A program made the translations under genes and the position numbers. A stretch of 64,000 bases of DNA, taken from NCBI GenBank assembly GCA_964017235.1, contig OZ024930.1:31376614-31440613 (forward strand). The letters are read 5' to 3'. Position 1 is the stretch's first letter. Each line of letters begins with the position of its first letter. The stretch is from Sabellastarte sp. h YS-2021 (taxonomy: Eukaryota > Annelida > Polychaeta > Sabellida > Sabellidae). Below are positions 58,001 through 64,000 of the stretch, piece after piece. The notes beneath the pieces are model-generated. The model was given only the letters and a program-made list of their open reading frames with translations, had not been told where the DNA came from and ran no database searches.

Positions 58001-60587
58001 TGTGTGGACCTACTCTGGGAGATTATAAATTTACGAAACCCAATCGAACACACTTTCATTGATCGGCGCATTATCAAAGAAGTTGTGTAGCGGGGTCGTG
58101 TAATTGAATTAATCCCTCCCTATTGGTGATAAAGATCAAAGAAGTTAGGCGTTTCTGTGAATGGTACATTTGATAAAGCAATGGAATTTATTGTTTCCGT
58201 GGCAGTGTCAAATATTGTATCTTGCATGATCTTGTATTATCGCTCACGCTAGACTGGTTCTGATAAATATTGGCTAGAAGTTATTTTCGCGTTTTGTAGT
58301 CACTCGCGAATATAGCGAAAATTAATTCCACGCAAAAATAACCACTTATACAGTAATTTTCCAGCCACTTTTGGTGGCCATTTTGAATTTCTGCATAAAA
58401 CGAAAAAAAAAAAAAAAAAAAGTAAATAAAAAAAATAAACAAACCAGATTCATCTAGGAAACCTTGCATTTTATCATAAATGGAAAAACATATTAAACAC
58501 AGGAAGACCGTCATTTCTACAAACTGATTAATACTTATTGGGACGTTTTGTTTTTGCTGTGCAAAAACAATTTCTTTTTCTCTTGCGGAGCAATACTCTA
58601 GTTTTGAATTTTACCACAGGAAGGCCCTGGCTACCTTAACGTTATCTATGAATTACATTATGGCCACCTTAAGTTACGAAATAGGGTTTTTAGACCACAC
58701 CTCGGTTAACTTTTTAAATCAAAACTTAGCCCACATTATAAAGGTTTTCATAAATTCCCAGTTCTAAGTGCATTAATTTTATGGCCACCATGATTCCATT
58801 CTTGTGAAGTGGTGTAATGCTGATTTGGAATTGCAGTTTTAATTTGGATAAATACACCTCTTGTAGAATCAGTTTCAAGTGTTGTTTGGAGTATTGGTAC
58901 CTTGAGCAACTAGTATATACAACTACTTTTATGTATAGGGTATGAAACAGCTAGTGCATATCAATTTTGCAAATGACCCGTGATGGATACATTTAGAAAT
59001 ATTTTATAAATATATAAAAGTGATTCAGTGTCATGGCTTCCTATTGGCTTAAAGTGTTGGGTATATCAGATATGGACATATGGACATGGACATATGTTGG
59101 AATATGGCACTTGTTTTGTGATCCTGCGGAGAAATAGGCATCAGGGAATGCGTTTAAACCTTGATAAAATATAATACTCTAAGTTTTGAGTGAAAATAAT
59201 ATGCATAACATGTTATTCCTAAGTAGAGATTAATGGTTTCACCAGAAATTAAATGAACTGAAAACATAGAAGAAGTGAAATAAATACTTACAAAGATTCT
59301 TGGCCAGAAACTGTAAAAAGCTACACAGGGATTTTGTACAATTGCAGTTATAGCATTGCCTTATCCTTTAGGTAAACAATGGTGACAATTGTGTGCAGAT
59401 TGAGTTCACACCAACTATACCACACTGCAGTATGGCTACTCTAATTGGTCTATGTATCAGAGTAAAATTACTTCGATGTCTACCCTCAAGGTTCAAGGTT
59501 AGTATTTCAGCCTATTGATATATTTAGTGTTTAGTGATTTAGTGTTACAAAAGTATTGTAGTTAACTACACCAGGTACGAAAATGTTTCCCTTTATCCGA
59601 GTTTTGCGTTTTATGTATGTCAGTGTTAGGAATTTTTAGTTGGTATGGCTGAGGCTTCATTGATTTGTTATTTTTATATTTTAAGTAAAAACTGTAAAAT
59701 TATTTTGCACTTCATCAATATTCTGTTTCAGTGACTATCTTTTACTTACTTCTTATAATCTTGGTTTATTTAGACCATATTGGTACTATCCAAAACCAAA
59801 ATTGTTGATTTGTCAAAGGGATAATACAAAATGACTCCAAAACTCAAAAGAATGAAAAAGCATGATTGATCAACTACTTGGCTATACCCACACTCATTTA
59901 GAAATTCTTGTGTTCTGTTGCAATCACTCTCAAGAAACCAAATATCAACTACCTTCTCACTGCAGTGTACTTAATTGCACTAAAATTGGGGATAATAATT
60001 TTATCATAATATCTATTGTCTGGGATTATATTGTAAAATATTCAGTTTTATTAAAGGTTTTTCACCTTCCCAAATTGTTTTTACTGAATCACATCTTCTT
60101 TCTATCATCTTAGCACCTATTCCAGCATGTTGAGATCATAGATGGTCTGCTATCGCCATATTTCAGTAAGAAGTAATTTGTAAAGGCAAAATCATTCTTT
60201 GGGCCTAGTGGCCAATATGGCAGGTGCTTTAATCCCGTGTTGTTGGCATGAAGTGATTCCGATTATTACTCCTGTAAACAGGATATCACCCTATCACAGG
60301 TTTTCCTCCCTAACTATTGTTGGTACCCATGTGTACTCCTGGGTGAAGACGGACACATGGATGTAAACTACCTTGTCCGAGCGCACAATCTGCGTAGCCC
60401 AGCAAAGTTGTGAACCCAAGACATTCCACTCTGAAGTCCAACACCTTGACTGATTTGATCATTAAGATATTTGATTCCATGCTTTTATGAGGCCGGGTAT
60501 TTCAAGTTGTCACGCTGATTGAGTATTATACTTTCTGACAGGTAGATGTAGTTATCACACCAGGAAGCCATGTTTCCGAAGAAGCAA
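30942..60587 (+). CDS. CIAO2B: CIAO2B (FAM96B/MIP18), cytosolic Fe-S cluster targeting factor; partial, four exons in window
   Basis: CIAO2B works with CIAO1 and MMS19 to deliver iron-sulfur clusters to cytosolic and nuclear proteins such as DNA polymerases and helicases. Four exons are seen: 30942-31056, 56271-56350, 59372-59497 and 60542-60587, all with GT-AG borders and matching phases (1, 0, 0, 1). They encode 122 residues of an expected ~160, including [54 protein letters not shown] (with the conserved reactive Cys) and [26 protein letters not shown] separates it from the paralogue CIAO2A. The last exon (expected to begin around NKQL.DKERVAAALEN) is not found before 64000. Intron 1 is 25,214 bp and full of mobile elements. 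Confidence 0.93.
31260..31725. mobile_element. 466-bp MITE with ~75-bp TIRs and 9-bp target duplication (Mutator-like)
   Basis: The ends are long inverted repeats (31260-31335 and 31650-31725) sharing TAGACGTGGTTACCTCGG, CTACTTACTTGCGTGTAGAG and CCGTGGCACT. CCAATTAGA flanks the element exactly at 31251-31259 and 31726-31734. A 9-bp duplication with long terminal repeats suggests a Mutator-like origin. No transposase. It lies 200 bp inside CIAO2B intron 1. Confidence 0.88.
31735..32650. other. CIAO2B intron 1 sequence, nothing further recognised
   Basis: No exon or complete repeat is seen. Short CCACAAGGAGA repeats lie at about 32250-32295. Confidence 0.4.
32650..34074. repeat. 143-bp satellite, left part
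   Basis: Seven or so units spaced 143 bp (GAGTAAATGTC at 33085, 33228, 33371, 33514, 33657, 33800 and 33944), preceded by older diverged copies from about 32690. Unit phrases are ATTACAGGTAGGCAATTTC, GGGTGATCTACCACATAGTG and TGGATAGCTGAGTAATAGCT. The array is split by the Gypsy element and resumes at 46154. Confidence 0.88.
34075..34279 (-). repeat. 3' LTR of the Gypsy element
   Basis: 205 bp, same sequence as 45949-46153. Ends TGTTGTGG and CAATA on the minus strand. Confidence 0.93.
34280..34290 (-). other. Polypurine tract of the Gypsy element
   Basis: ACAGGGGGGAA on the minus strand, directly next to the 3' LTR, where plus-strand DNA synthesis is primed in this family. Confidence 0.8.
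34290..34665 (-). repeat. Imperfect repeats in the 3' untranslated part of the Gypsy element
   Basis: Five or so copies of GAACAATGTTGATAATCC-like sequence (near 34389, 34449, 34547, 34587 and 34639), alternating with CAACAGTTC phrases. AACAATG is also the core bound by SOX-family HMG factors. No role can be shown here. Confidence 0.6.
34670..37052 (-). mobile_element. Third coding region of the Gypsy element: RS-rich N-terminus, zinc-finger-like motif, TatD nuclease
   Basis: The N-terminal ~100 residues are rich in Arg-Ser repeats (about 36740-37050). A C-x4-C...H-x4-H motif follows ([14 protein letters not shown], about 36230-36290), then an acidic linker with an internal repeat ([14 protein letters not shown] twice), then a TatD-type metal-dependent DNase domain. 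Its metal-ligand motifs are recognisable: FIDSHMHF (about 35480), GIGEFGFDY (about 35210), VIHCRD (about 35095), IHHH (about 35000) and LLETDSPYI (about 34830). The layout resembles animal TATDN2. It lies between the LTRs on the same strand as gag and pol, so it travels with the element. The region is interrupted in a couple of places. Role in the element is unknown. Confidence 0.85.
37214..41190 (-). mobile_element. pol region of the Gypsy element (protease, RT, RNase H, integrase)
   Basis: Domains on the minus strand: retropepsin-like protease (about 40700-41110, with the flap-side [10 protein letters not shown]); reverse transcriptase (about 39700-40350, with [36 protein letters not shown] and the active site [10 protein letters not shown] near 39778); RNase H (about 39000-39350, [13 protein letters not shown]); integrase zinc finger (HMGIAKTL to CQVCNRS, about 38410-38525); integrase core ([28 protein letters not shown], about 38040-38350); and a GPY/F module ([11 protein letters not shown], about 37630). 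This order defines Ty3/Gypsy. No chromodomain. A few breaks are present. Confidence 0.92.
41224..44379 (-). CDS. gag of the Gypsy element with N-terminal helix-hairpin-helix
   Basis: The likely start is the Met of [10 protein letters not shown] at 44379, giving about 1,050 residues; an upstream Met in frame is less likely. Order: a helix-hairpin-helix domain (residues ~10-50, [20 protein letters not shown], like the ComEA fold); an acidic/Ser linker; a long coiled coil (~180-450); a gag capsid-type domain (~650-830, [27 protein letters not shown]); and a CCHC knuckle ([15 protein letters not shown], about 41675-41715) with an Arg/Pro-rich tail. Most Gypsy gags are 300-500 residues, so this one is unusually long. 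The reading frame looks whole. Confidence 0.88.
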   Translation of the reverse strand: MATGGKKPVHIVDVTKADLLSIKSIGEAKADRILNLREENGGTLTLHDLQKSKVVSNSVIKKLQHSGFIIFSDKNVSSDNKVCSSQEHLVVQVGAEDSREVEEMDNEDSDDQYAFPDKESLHLSGTSTDQQKLQSPKVELSGSSYQVFPSQGTAGLEPETSDSIPILTGKPGLDDIWSVLIAIKGNTSKTEKSVKKLESTQVDTSNKVTKLFRTVEELNHSVHSTHTAQLELKSRVDGLDQRVTDVEEKHQKLDRVESDTAMLKSDVSGLTSSQQEVMFNCYRDVSNLSQQLQSKIQETKSRFSRLDSRLDRQVEEYDQQKTEFSSLKSRVTQHQVMLDRELESVKETQRSQEEAIASLQQLEIAENQRQQEVSLLHQDLDGLAQQVQVVKEEVQNLKHAPCDHNPSISKHRTGVEQDLAFQALQKDLENSFTELSKLVTENEAALQKHEQILVQQKQQLEGVADENCLDDIEKAFERNVNVQSKIFEAKRKPTLEKVNRQLRTMRDTFNLEYELPSNLPGLQWTGLDLRPVSEFNYPGSSEEQTIAKVPQKQVRMSQSLYTPVPSYLRTTSRCSTPRIEDQDECIQRVSAAICEKSPNGVYNNKTPRVSVVSQVNDNVHVSSDSSEDEVQKKTVTHKDKTKSKIHVPKLSFEGEHWNGYISQFELVAKTLAWTESEKIHNFAMSLKKGAAEYYGILPNRKESDFDWLKKRFQDHFGKTESPAALRWELLQTEQREDENLEKYLARMQGMIVSLFPDEQKQEACSPFFVDAFMKGCRDKAAVLAAAGKHPTTLEDAYKFVQDAMQLRKAILGKKASARSVKYVESDSSSPSTDSDTSTTSEETVAKTLQARGHTSRRDGRHHKKFHKVISGLHKVLKDNKNRQDVLRCYNCGEPGHFAQNCPRRRYDGYDRKQWSSTRSDQPNWRDHQGYDPTWNLPGYQHNGPRRDRYTPPGTPERFPSSSQGYQRNIYGSPRSGQYHPSQNRDYRRSPQRSDDSNWRTSPRRDNQRYHSPPPPPRTTQGFKGSSDSTMRPSSMGEKSNVTFSDSVKSLN
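44380..45930 (-). other. Long AT-rich leader of the Gypsy element
   Basis: About 1.55 kb between the 5' LTR and gag without a supportable ORF. It contains several direct repeats, such as AATTCACGCTAAGAATTGCC near 45670-45715. It may hold packaging signals, by analogy with other LTR elements. Confidence 0.5.
45931..45947 (-). other. Primer-binding site, tRNA-Leu-like
   Basis: TGGTACCAGAAGTGTGT on the minus strand, one base inside the 5' LTR. It resembles the complement of the 3' end of a leucine tRNA (…ACTTCTGGTACCA), the primer used by many Gypsy elements of marine invertebrates. Confidence 0.7.
45949..46153 (-). repeat. 5' LTR of the Gypsy element
   Basis: 205 bp, same sequence as 34075-34279. 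Expected to hold the promoter and polyadenylation signal of the element. Confidence 0.93.
46154..46480. repeat. 143-bp satellite, right part
   Basis: Continues the unit in register after the Gypsy insertion (CTACTAAAATGAGTAAATGT) for about two diverged copies. Confidence 0.85.
46653..47097 (+). repeat. Hairpin-headed element: head and GTCCG tract
   Basis: GTCCACCCCCCTGGGGGGTG (about 46656-46675) is a strong hairpin. It is followed by a run of GTCCGATGTCCGGC repeats (46697-46758) and then unique-looking sequence with CACCAAATTTGGTATGCAGG. The same plan of hairpin, GTCCG-type tract, then array is seen elsewhere in the window. Confidence 0.7.
47098..49512. repeat. 169-bp tandem array, about 14 copies
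   Basis: Unit phrases: GCTTCTATCTCCTTAACCGT, GCGAGATAGAGCGATTTCG, CGACCCACAGGGTATCTAAG and CCCAAAAATGGCGGCCATTT. Spacing is 169 bp almost throughout, with the last two units shortened and diverged. Open frames on both strands recur with the repeat and are not genes. Each unit contains AAAATGGCGGC, the YY1 consensus core. Confidence 0.93.
49515..50315. other. CIAO2B intron 1 sequence, nothing recognised
   Basis: The start may still belong to the element carrying the 169-bp array (GTGGACATTACACATG near 49644). No gene is seen. Confidence 0.4.
50318..51012 (+). repeat. Hairpin-headed ~145-bp satellite element
   Basis: Head: CCCTTAAGGG hairpin (50318-50336) and a GGGCGGGCGG-rich tract (50362-50408). 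Then about four units with CTATATCTCGGAAACCGTAA, GTGTAGGAAGTTGATACTTG and GTGACCTTGATTTGACCTTT. Same family as 14990-15255 and 18918-19325, in the opposite orientation. The plan resembles the non-autonomous pearl/Helentron-like elements of bivalves, but this link is inference. Confidence 0.78.
51013..51480 (-). repeat. Dispersed repeat, inverted copy of 14640-14990
   Basis: Same phrase order as 14640-14990 in reverse. It is bounded on the left by a LINE-type tail (GCAGATTAAGCACTG at 51021). Confidence 0.7.
51495..52590 (-). mobile_element. CR1/L2-like LINE fragment (endonuclease end, linker, part of RT)
   Basis: The minus strand shows [14 protein letters not shown] (52490-52530), the linker with [20 protein letters not shown], then a jump into RT with [18 protein letters not shown] (about 51690-51740) and [13 protein letters not shown]-like sequence. 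RT blocks between linker and QGSVL are missing, and several frameshifts and stops are present. Most similar to the LINE at 13112-14250. Confidence 0.75.
52588..53290 (+). repeat. Hairpin-headed element with ~150-bp repeats
   Basis: The hairpin GTATCCACCGGAAGCATC/TGGTGGATAC (52590-52617) is followed by a GC tract (ACGCCGCCGCTGCGCG). A sequence with TTCACCAAATTTGCAGGATA follows, then units with GTGCTTATAACTCGCTTATT and CCTAGAGGTTTGGGATG. Same plan as 46653 and 61349. Confidence 0.68.
53290..54690. other. Degenerate satellite-like sequence and possible MITE
   Basis: Loose repeats such as GGAGGTAATAGAAAACAA (53770 and 54080) suggest an old array. 54293-54698 begins and ends with inverted TATACTGC and may be a MITE, but the shared ends are very short. 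No gene. Confidence 0.35.
55340..56170. repeat. ~300-bp degenerate tandem units
   Basis: Phrases TTTTAAGGTCAC..T.AGGT.T, AAAATGCCCGCAGAGACCCA, CACTTTTAAGCCCTATAGCT and TGTGTATGAGGCCCATAA recur at about 300-bp spacing. The same family continues at 61800-62100 and 62940-63510. Ends just upstream of CIAO2B exon 2. Confidence 0.7.
56271..56350 (+). CDS. CIAO2B: CIAO2B exon 2
   Basis: Preceded by a pyrimidine-rich acceptor TTTGTGTCTCTTTCTAG and followed by the donor GTACGT. Encodes the end of the split Asp codon and [26 protein letters not shown], the most diagnostic block of CIAO2B. Confidence 0.95.
56351..56940. repeat. Old diverged relatives of the 143-bp satellite
   Basis: Around 56690-56940, phrases such as GGATACATTGCTCAGCTACT and TTGTTCATCTACTGTTTGTG resemble the 143-bp unit. 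This is intron 2 of CIAO2B. Confidence 0.45.
56945..57798. repeat. ~149-bp tandem array related to the 169-bp array
   Basis: Six units with TTTTGGCGGCCATCTTGAAT, AACGGAGCGAGATTGAGCGA and ATTTTTGACCCGCAGGGTAT. They share the GCGAGAT.GAGCGATTTC, TTTTTGACCC.CAGGGTATCT and TGGCGGCCAT blocks with the 47098-49512 array, so the two come from one ancestor. Confidence 0.85.
57799..58353. mobile_element. 555-bp MITE with CTGTATAAGT termini and TA duplication
   Basis: The ends CTGTATAAGTCGTTTTTTTC and, inverted, CTGTATAAGTGGTTATTTTT are flanked by TA, as for Tc1/mariner-type MITEs. The inner arms are rich in TTCGCG. It lies in the 149-bp array, whose last partial unit resumes at 58358. No transposase. 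Confidence 0.75.
58420..59371. other. CIAO2B intron 2 sequence, nothing further recognised
   Basis: AT-rich sequence upstream of exon 3 without a clear repeat or additional exon. Confidence 0.4.
59372..59497 (+). CDS. CIAO2B: CIAO2B exon 3
   Basis: Acceptor CCTTTAG, donor GTTAGT. Encodes 42 residues in phase 0, with [20 protein letters not shown] and [13 protein letters not shown]. The Cys in PHCSMA is the conserved reactive cysteine of the MIP18 fold. Confidence 0.95.
60165..60475 (-). mobile_element. tRNA-derived SINE in CIAO2B intron 3
   Basis: On the minus strand: AAGGTGTTGGACTTCAGAGT and GGGTTCACAAC (box B-like) form a tRNA-like head. The core ACCCAGGAGTACACATGGGT (about 60330-60350) follows, which I recognise from widespread marine invertebrate SINEs of the Deu/Nin type. 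The tail is near 60180. It ends about 65 bp before exon 4. Confidence 0.65.
60542..60587 (+). CDS. CIAO2B: CIAO2B exon 4
   Basis: Acceptor TTTCTGACAG, donor GTAAGT. Encodes [15 protein letters not shown] plus one base. The family continues with NKQL.DKERVAAA, which must come from an exon beyond the window. Confidence 0.9.
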
Positions 60588-60589
60588 GT

Positions 60590-61340
60590 AAGTAAGCAGA
60601 TCTATAGTTGTGTAGACCTGAAATTTATCATTTCAAGTATGTTTGTATCTTTCATGTGTTAGATGTACTTCATTGTTGATATTTTATTAAAAAAAACTGT
60701 GGTAAAGCTGGTTTCTTTCATGCCTGCACCTCTGCATTTTGTACCCATCATTAAAATACATGCAGTGGCATTTCACATGATCAAAATGTGGTAACAGCAG
60801 TACTAGTTTTAAGGATCTTAATGCAGGGACAAAACTAGGATGTCATGAGTATCCATTGCCCCATTTTACCCACTCCTGTCGAAGTTTGGGTTGTTACAAT
60901 TTTCACTTGGCTCTGAAAATCTCAAATAATCCCATACATTTTGCTGAATTTTAGCAGTATTTTCTTTCATATGTATGAAAGTTTTTCTATGGTTGTTGAA
61001 TTTTTAAAGCTGGCATTGAATTGCTGTTGTTTATGTTTAAAAGCGTCCCCACATCAAATGTGTTCTCTGGCCTCATAGTTCGGGCATTGGACTAAAGAAT
61101 CAAATTTCAAATTCAGTTTTCAAATCAAATTAATGGCCCTGTGGGAATGTAGTCCTGAGGAATTAATTTATTATTATTAAGAGCTTGTGCTTCTAGAGAT
61201 TCCCCCACCCCTTCTGCTCAAATTTCTGATTGCCTTGCAATTCGCACTTGTAGACCAAAACAATTTTCAACCTTGTTATGCTTTAAATTGGTGGCTTGAC
61301 TGGCTTCTTGCATTATTATCTAATTGCTTGTATGTATGTA
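60590..61340. other. CIAO2B intron 4 sequence with a possible SINE remnant
   Basis: 61065-61190 has a tRNA-like phrase (GGCCTCATAGTTCGGGCATT followed by GGACT) and ends in ATT repeats, as a SINE might. Otherwise nothing is recognised, and no exon 5 was found. Confidence 0.35.
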
Positions 61341-61348
61341 ATTATATC

Positions 61349-62105
61349 CCCAGATGAAAGTCGGGGATATACTGGTTTCACGTCCGTCGGACCGCTGCCT
61401 CTGCCACCGTTATACATTTTCAGTTGTGTGTGCTATAACTCAAAAAACACTTTCATGAATTTCTTTCAGACTTGGAACACACATATATTTGGGTTAGGAG
61501 AGGAACCCTTTTAAACGGTGACCTTAAACTCCCAATAATAAAGAAGTTATGGCCACCTTAAGGTCAGGAATTTGACCTGTGGCCACTTTATGCTCTCTAG
61601 GTTACAAACCATGTGGTTTATCTGGCTCAAATTTTACTTGGGAACATATTACTATTTTCTCCTTACATGTGCCAAAAATGATGACATTATGGTGATGTTG
61701 AAATTGCGTTTGAGGCCCATAAAGAACCTACTTAGACATTTTTGTCAACATTTTCACATATTTTGCACTGTAGCATGGTAATTGTGATTCTGACAAGTGT
61801 CAAACTGTAGTAGATATATCTTCTTTATGTAATCTTTGTCCGTCGAAAATTTGAAGTCTGTCACTTTAATTTTAAGGTCATGTTAAGGTCTTTAAAATGC
61901 CCACAGAGACTTAGTTTATGGCCTTTTTGCCACTTTTAAGCCCTATATCTGTCTTACTATGTGACTTATAGAACTGAAATCTCATCTGGGAATATATTAA
62001 CATGTTCTTTTTACATATGCCAAAAAGCAAGGCTTTGAATAAACATTTAACCTGTGTATGAGTTTTAGGGTCACAGGTCAAACACGGTAGCAATTTATGG
62101 TTTCT
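61349..62105 (+). repeat. Hairpin-headed element with ~300-bp units
   Basis: The hairpin ATATCCCCAGATGAAAG/TCGGGGATAT (61349-61372) is followed by a short CGTCCGTCGGACCG tract (61380-61395). A stretch with GTGCTATAACTCAAAAAACA and TTTCAGACTTGGAACACACA follows, then units of the 300-bp family (AAAATGCCCACAGAGACTTA). Confidence 0.7.
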
Positions 62106-62930
62106 TTCAAGTTGCAACAGGAAAAGACAAAAGTAAAACTTTATTTATTTATTAAAACTTATTTAATAATTAAATTAATAATTACAGTCAACTAAAATAC
62201 TCTTTTAAGAGTTTGTACAGTATTACAATAATGAAACCAATCTGACCTGATCATGGTTTTGAGGTCCTTTTGGCTTCCACTTACATACAAATGTTTGTGT
62301 CCTGTTATCTGTTTAGCATCCAATAACACAAAATGTCCATATCCTGTAATCATTTCAGTTTCCACTAACACAATATATCCAGATATTCAGAGTTGCTGCA
62401 CAACTATGCTGTTTGTTCACTTCAAAATATGAATAATATCCAAAACAGCAAATCCACTCTCTGGTAGATCCACACACTATGTCCAGTTCACTCCAATAAG
62501 AGTTCAGCACAAAATGTATATACCTAGTACTAAGTAGTATTTATCCACTTGAAGTTGTGACACAAAATGTAGCAGGTTACAAGCTGCTATGGCATAGTAG
62601 CTTTAAGATAAAGTTAACTTTCCTCAAAGCAAGCAAAATCCATTATAATCTGTGATTAGGCTTACAGCACTTATATATAGCTGGGGAAATGCCCAGATGT
62701 TATAGAAATCACTTGATGATAGGTATTGATACAAGAACTAATGAGGAGGTTCTGGAAACCTAGAGGTTTTTCCCCCAAATCTTTAAATAGATCACTCTAG
62801 CAGAGTGTAACAAACATCAGTACTAACTTGACAAGTTCGTTAAAAAACAGAAAAATCAATAACTCAGTTACTTTATATTGCAACACACACACAAAAAAAA
62901 TTTCTTGTATAAAATCATGCATTGGTACAG
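62106..62930. other. Insertion-like stretch splitting the 300-bp units
   Basis: The 300-bp family stops at about 62105 and resumes at about 62935. The left edge starts with AAACTTTATTTATTTATT, like a minus-strand retroposon tail. No coding sequence or family is recognised. Confidence 0.4.
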
Positions 62931-62934
62931 TGCC

Positions 62935-63520
62935 AATTTATGTAATAAGGAGGACCATAAATGCCCACCCTTTTTTTGACATTTTCACATATTTTGACCT
63001 CTAACTTGGAAATGGTAAGTCTGACAGTCTCAAACTGTATTAGATATAATTTCTATATCTAATCTTTGGAAAATTTGAAGTCTAGCTTTAATTTTAATAT
63101 CACCTTTAGGTCTCTAAAATGCCCACAGAGATTTATTGACTTTTTGCCGTTTTTAAGCCCCATAGATGTCAAATGTATGTGACTGATAGAGCTGAAATTT
63201 CATCTGGTATATTAATATGTTCTTTTTACATGTGCCAAAAATCAAGACTTTAAGTAGACATTTAACGTATATATGAGGCTCATGATTAAATTTACGCAGA
63301 GGACTCTTTTTGCATTTTTCAGATATTTTGTCTTAAAACTTGGAAGTGGCAAATCTGACCTGACTCAAATTGTAGGTGATATAACTTGTGTATGTGATCA
63401 TTTTTGTGGAAAATTTGAGCTCTGCACTTTCAATTTTAAGGTCACATTAAAGTTTCTAAAATTAATACAGGGACCCAGTTTATACCTTTTGGACCACTTT
63501 TTTTCAGAAATGATGTAACA
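62935..63520 (+). repeat. 300-bp units, continued
   Basis: Two units with AAAATGCCCACAGAGATTTA, TTTTTACATGTGCCAAAAAT and ATTTTAAGGTCACATTAAAG. Confidence 0.7.
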
Positions 63521-64000
63521 TGACTCTATCTCTGCGTTATCTCCGTTAAGATAAAAGAAGTTTGACCAATAAGGAAAGTGAAAAAAAAGTGTGTAAAAAT
63601 TGTGAATCACACAAAATGGGTTCTATAATAATATCCAGTGAATGCCTGTGGCATGAGAGATGGCCTGTATGGGGATATGTTGACCCAATGTAGTTCTGTA
63701 ACCTTAAAATTACCTGTTGCTGTGACTGCTGGATATTGTCTTTGAAATAATGGTGTAATTGTTTTCAAAATCAAAACCACTTTTAAAATAACATCTGGTA
63801 GTTAATAACAGGACCTTGAAATAATTCATGAAACAAGTGAAATCGTCGACTTTCTCACTTCTTTATTCTAGGACTATAAGGTAACACTGGAAACAAAAGC
63901 ATGAAACTATGTAATCTATTTTTTGGCTGCAGCATAAAGTCAATAACACAGTCCATAAGGATCAGTTAGAAATTATGAAATTGAGATTAAAACACCTTTT
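63521..64000. other. CIAO2B intron 4 sequence to window end
   Basis: No exon, RNA gene or clear repeat seen. Confidence 0.4.

Noticed and set aside
60588-64000. Last exon of CIAO2B
   Set aside because: No sequence resembling NKQL.DKERVAAALEN with an acceptor site was found, so the exon is taken to lie outside the window.

Overview
The window is animal nuclear DNA, AT-rich and packed with repeats. The mix of elements points to a marine invertebrate, most likely a mollusc such as a bivalve: a Ty3/Gypsy element, a DIRS element, CR1/L2-like LINEs (one with a 2A-like motif), piggyBac, several MITEs and SINEs, and satellite-bearing hairpin elements. That placement is inference. The single host gene recognised is CIAO2B (FAM96B/MIP18), the cytosolic iron-sulfur cluster targeting factor. 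It lies on the + strand as four clean exons (30942-31056, 56271-56350, 59372-59497, 60542-60587). Its last exon is outside the window, and its first intron is about 25.2 kb.

Layout. 302-4841: a broken DIRS retrotransposon (-). 5.0-14.3 kb: repeats, comprising a 5'-truncated LINE (6545-7950, -), a palindromic minisatellite with perfect 27-bp inverted ends (7950-9477), a foldback element (9690-10745) and a LINE copy with its 5' half inverted (13112-14250). 15.5-18.9 kb: a decayed near-full-length LINE (+) inserted in a ~145-bp satellite. 20.2-20.9 kb: a long-TIR MITE, with a partial inverted copy at 26.85-27.35 kb. 22.5-24.2 kb: a fossil virus-type packaging ATPase gene with zinc fingers (-). 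24.3-26.25 kb: two tandem arrays, the first interrupted by a SINE-like insert with a 17-bp target duplication. 27667-30335: a decayed piggyBac transposon with TTAA ends and two introns (+).

CIAO2B intron 1 starts at 31057. It holds a 466-bp MITE with a 9-bp target duplication, a 143-bp satellite, and inside that satellite a 12.08-kb Ty3/Gypsy element (34075-46153, -). The element has identical 205-bp LTRs and an ATAG duplication, so the insertion looks recent. It carries two unusual parts: a helix-hairpin-helix domain at the N-terminus of gag, and, in the position of env, an ORF with an RS-rich N-terminus followed by a TatD-type nuclease domain resembling TATDN2. This is the best candidate for an undescribed system in the window.

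The rest of intron 1 (46.2-56.3 kb) and the following introns contain elements of one recurring plan: a short GC-rich hairpin, a GTCCG-like or GC-rich tract, then an array of 140-300-bp units. Examples start at 46653, 50318, 52588 and 61349, and on the other strand near 26248 and 19320. A 169-bp array (47098-49512, about 14 copies) repeats a YY1-like motif in every unit. A further LINE fragment (51495-52590), MITEs and SINEs fill the remainder.
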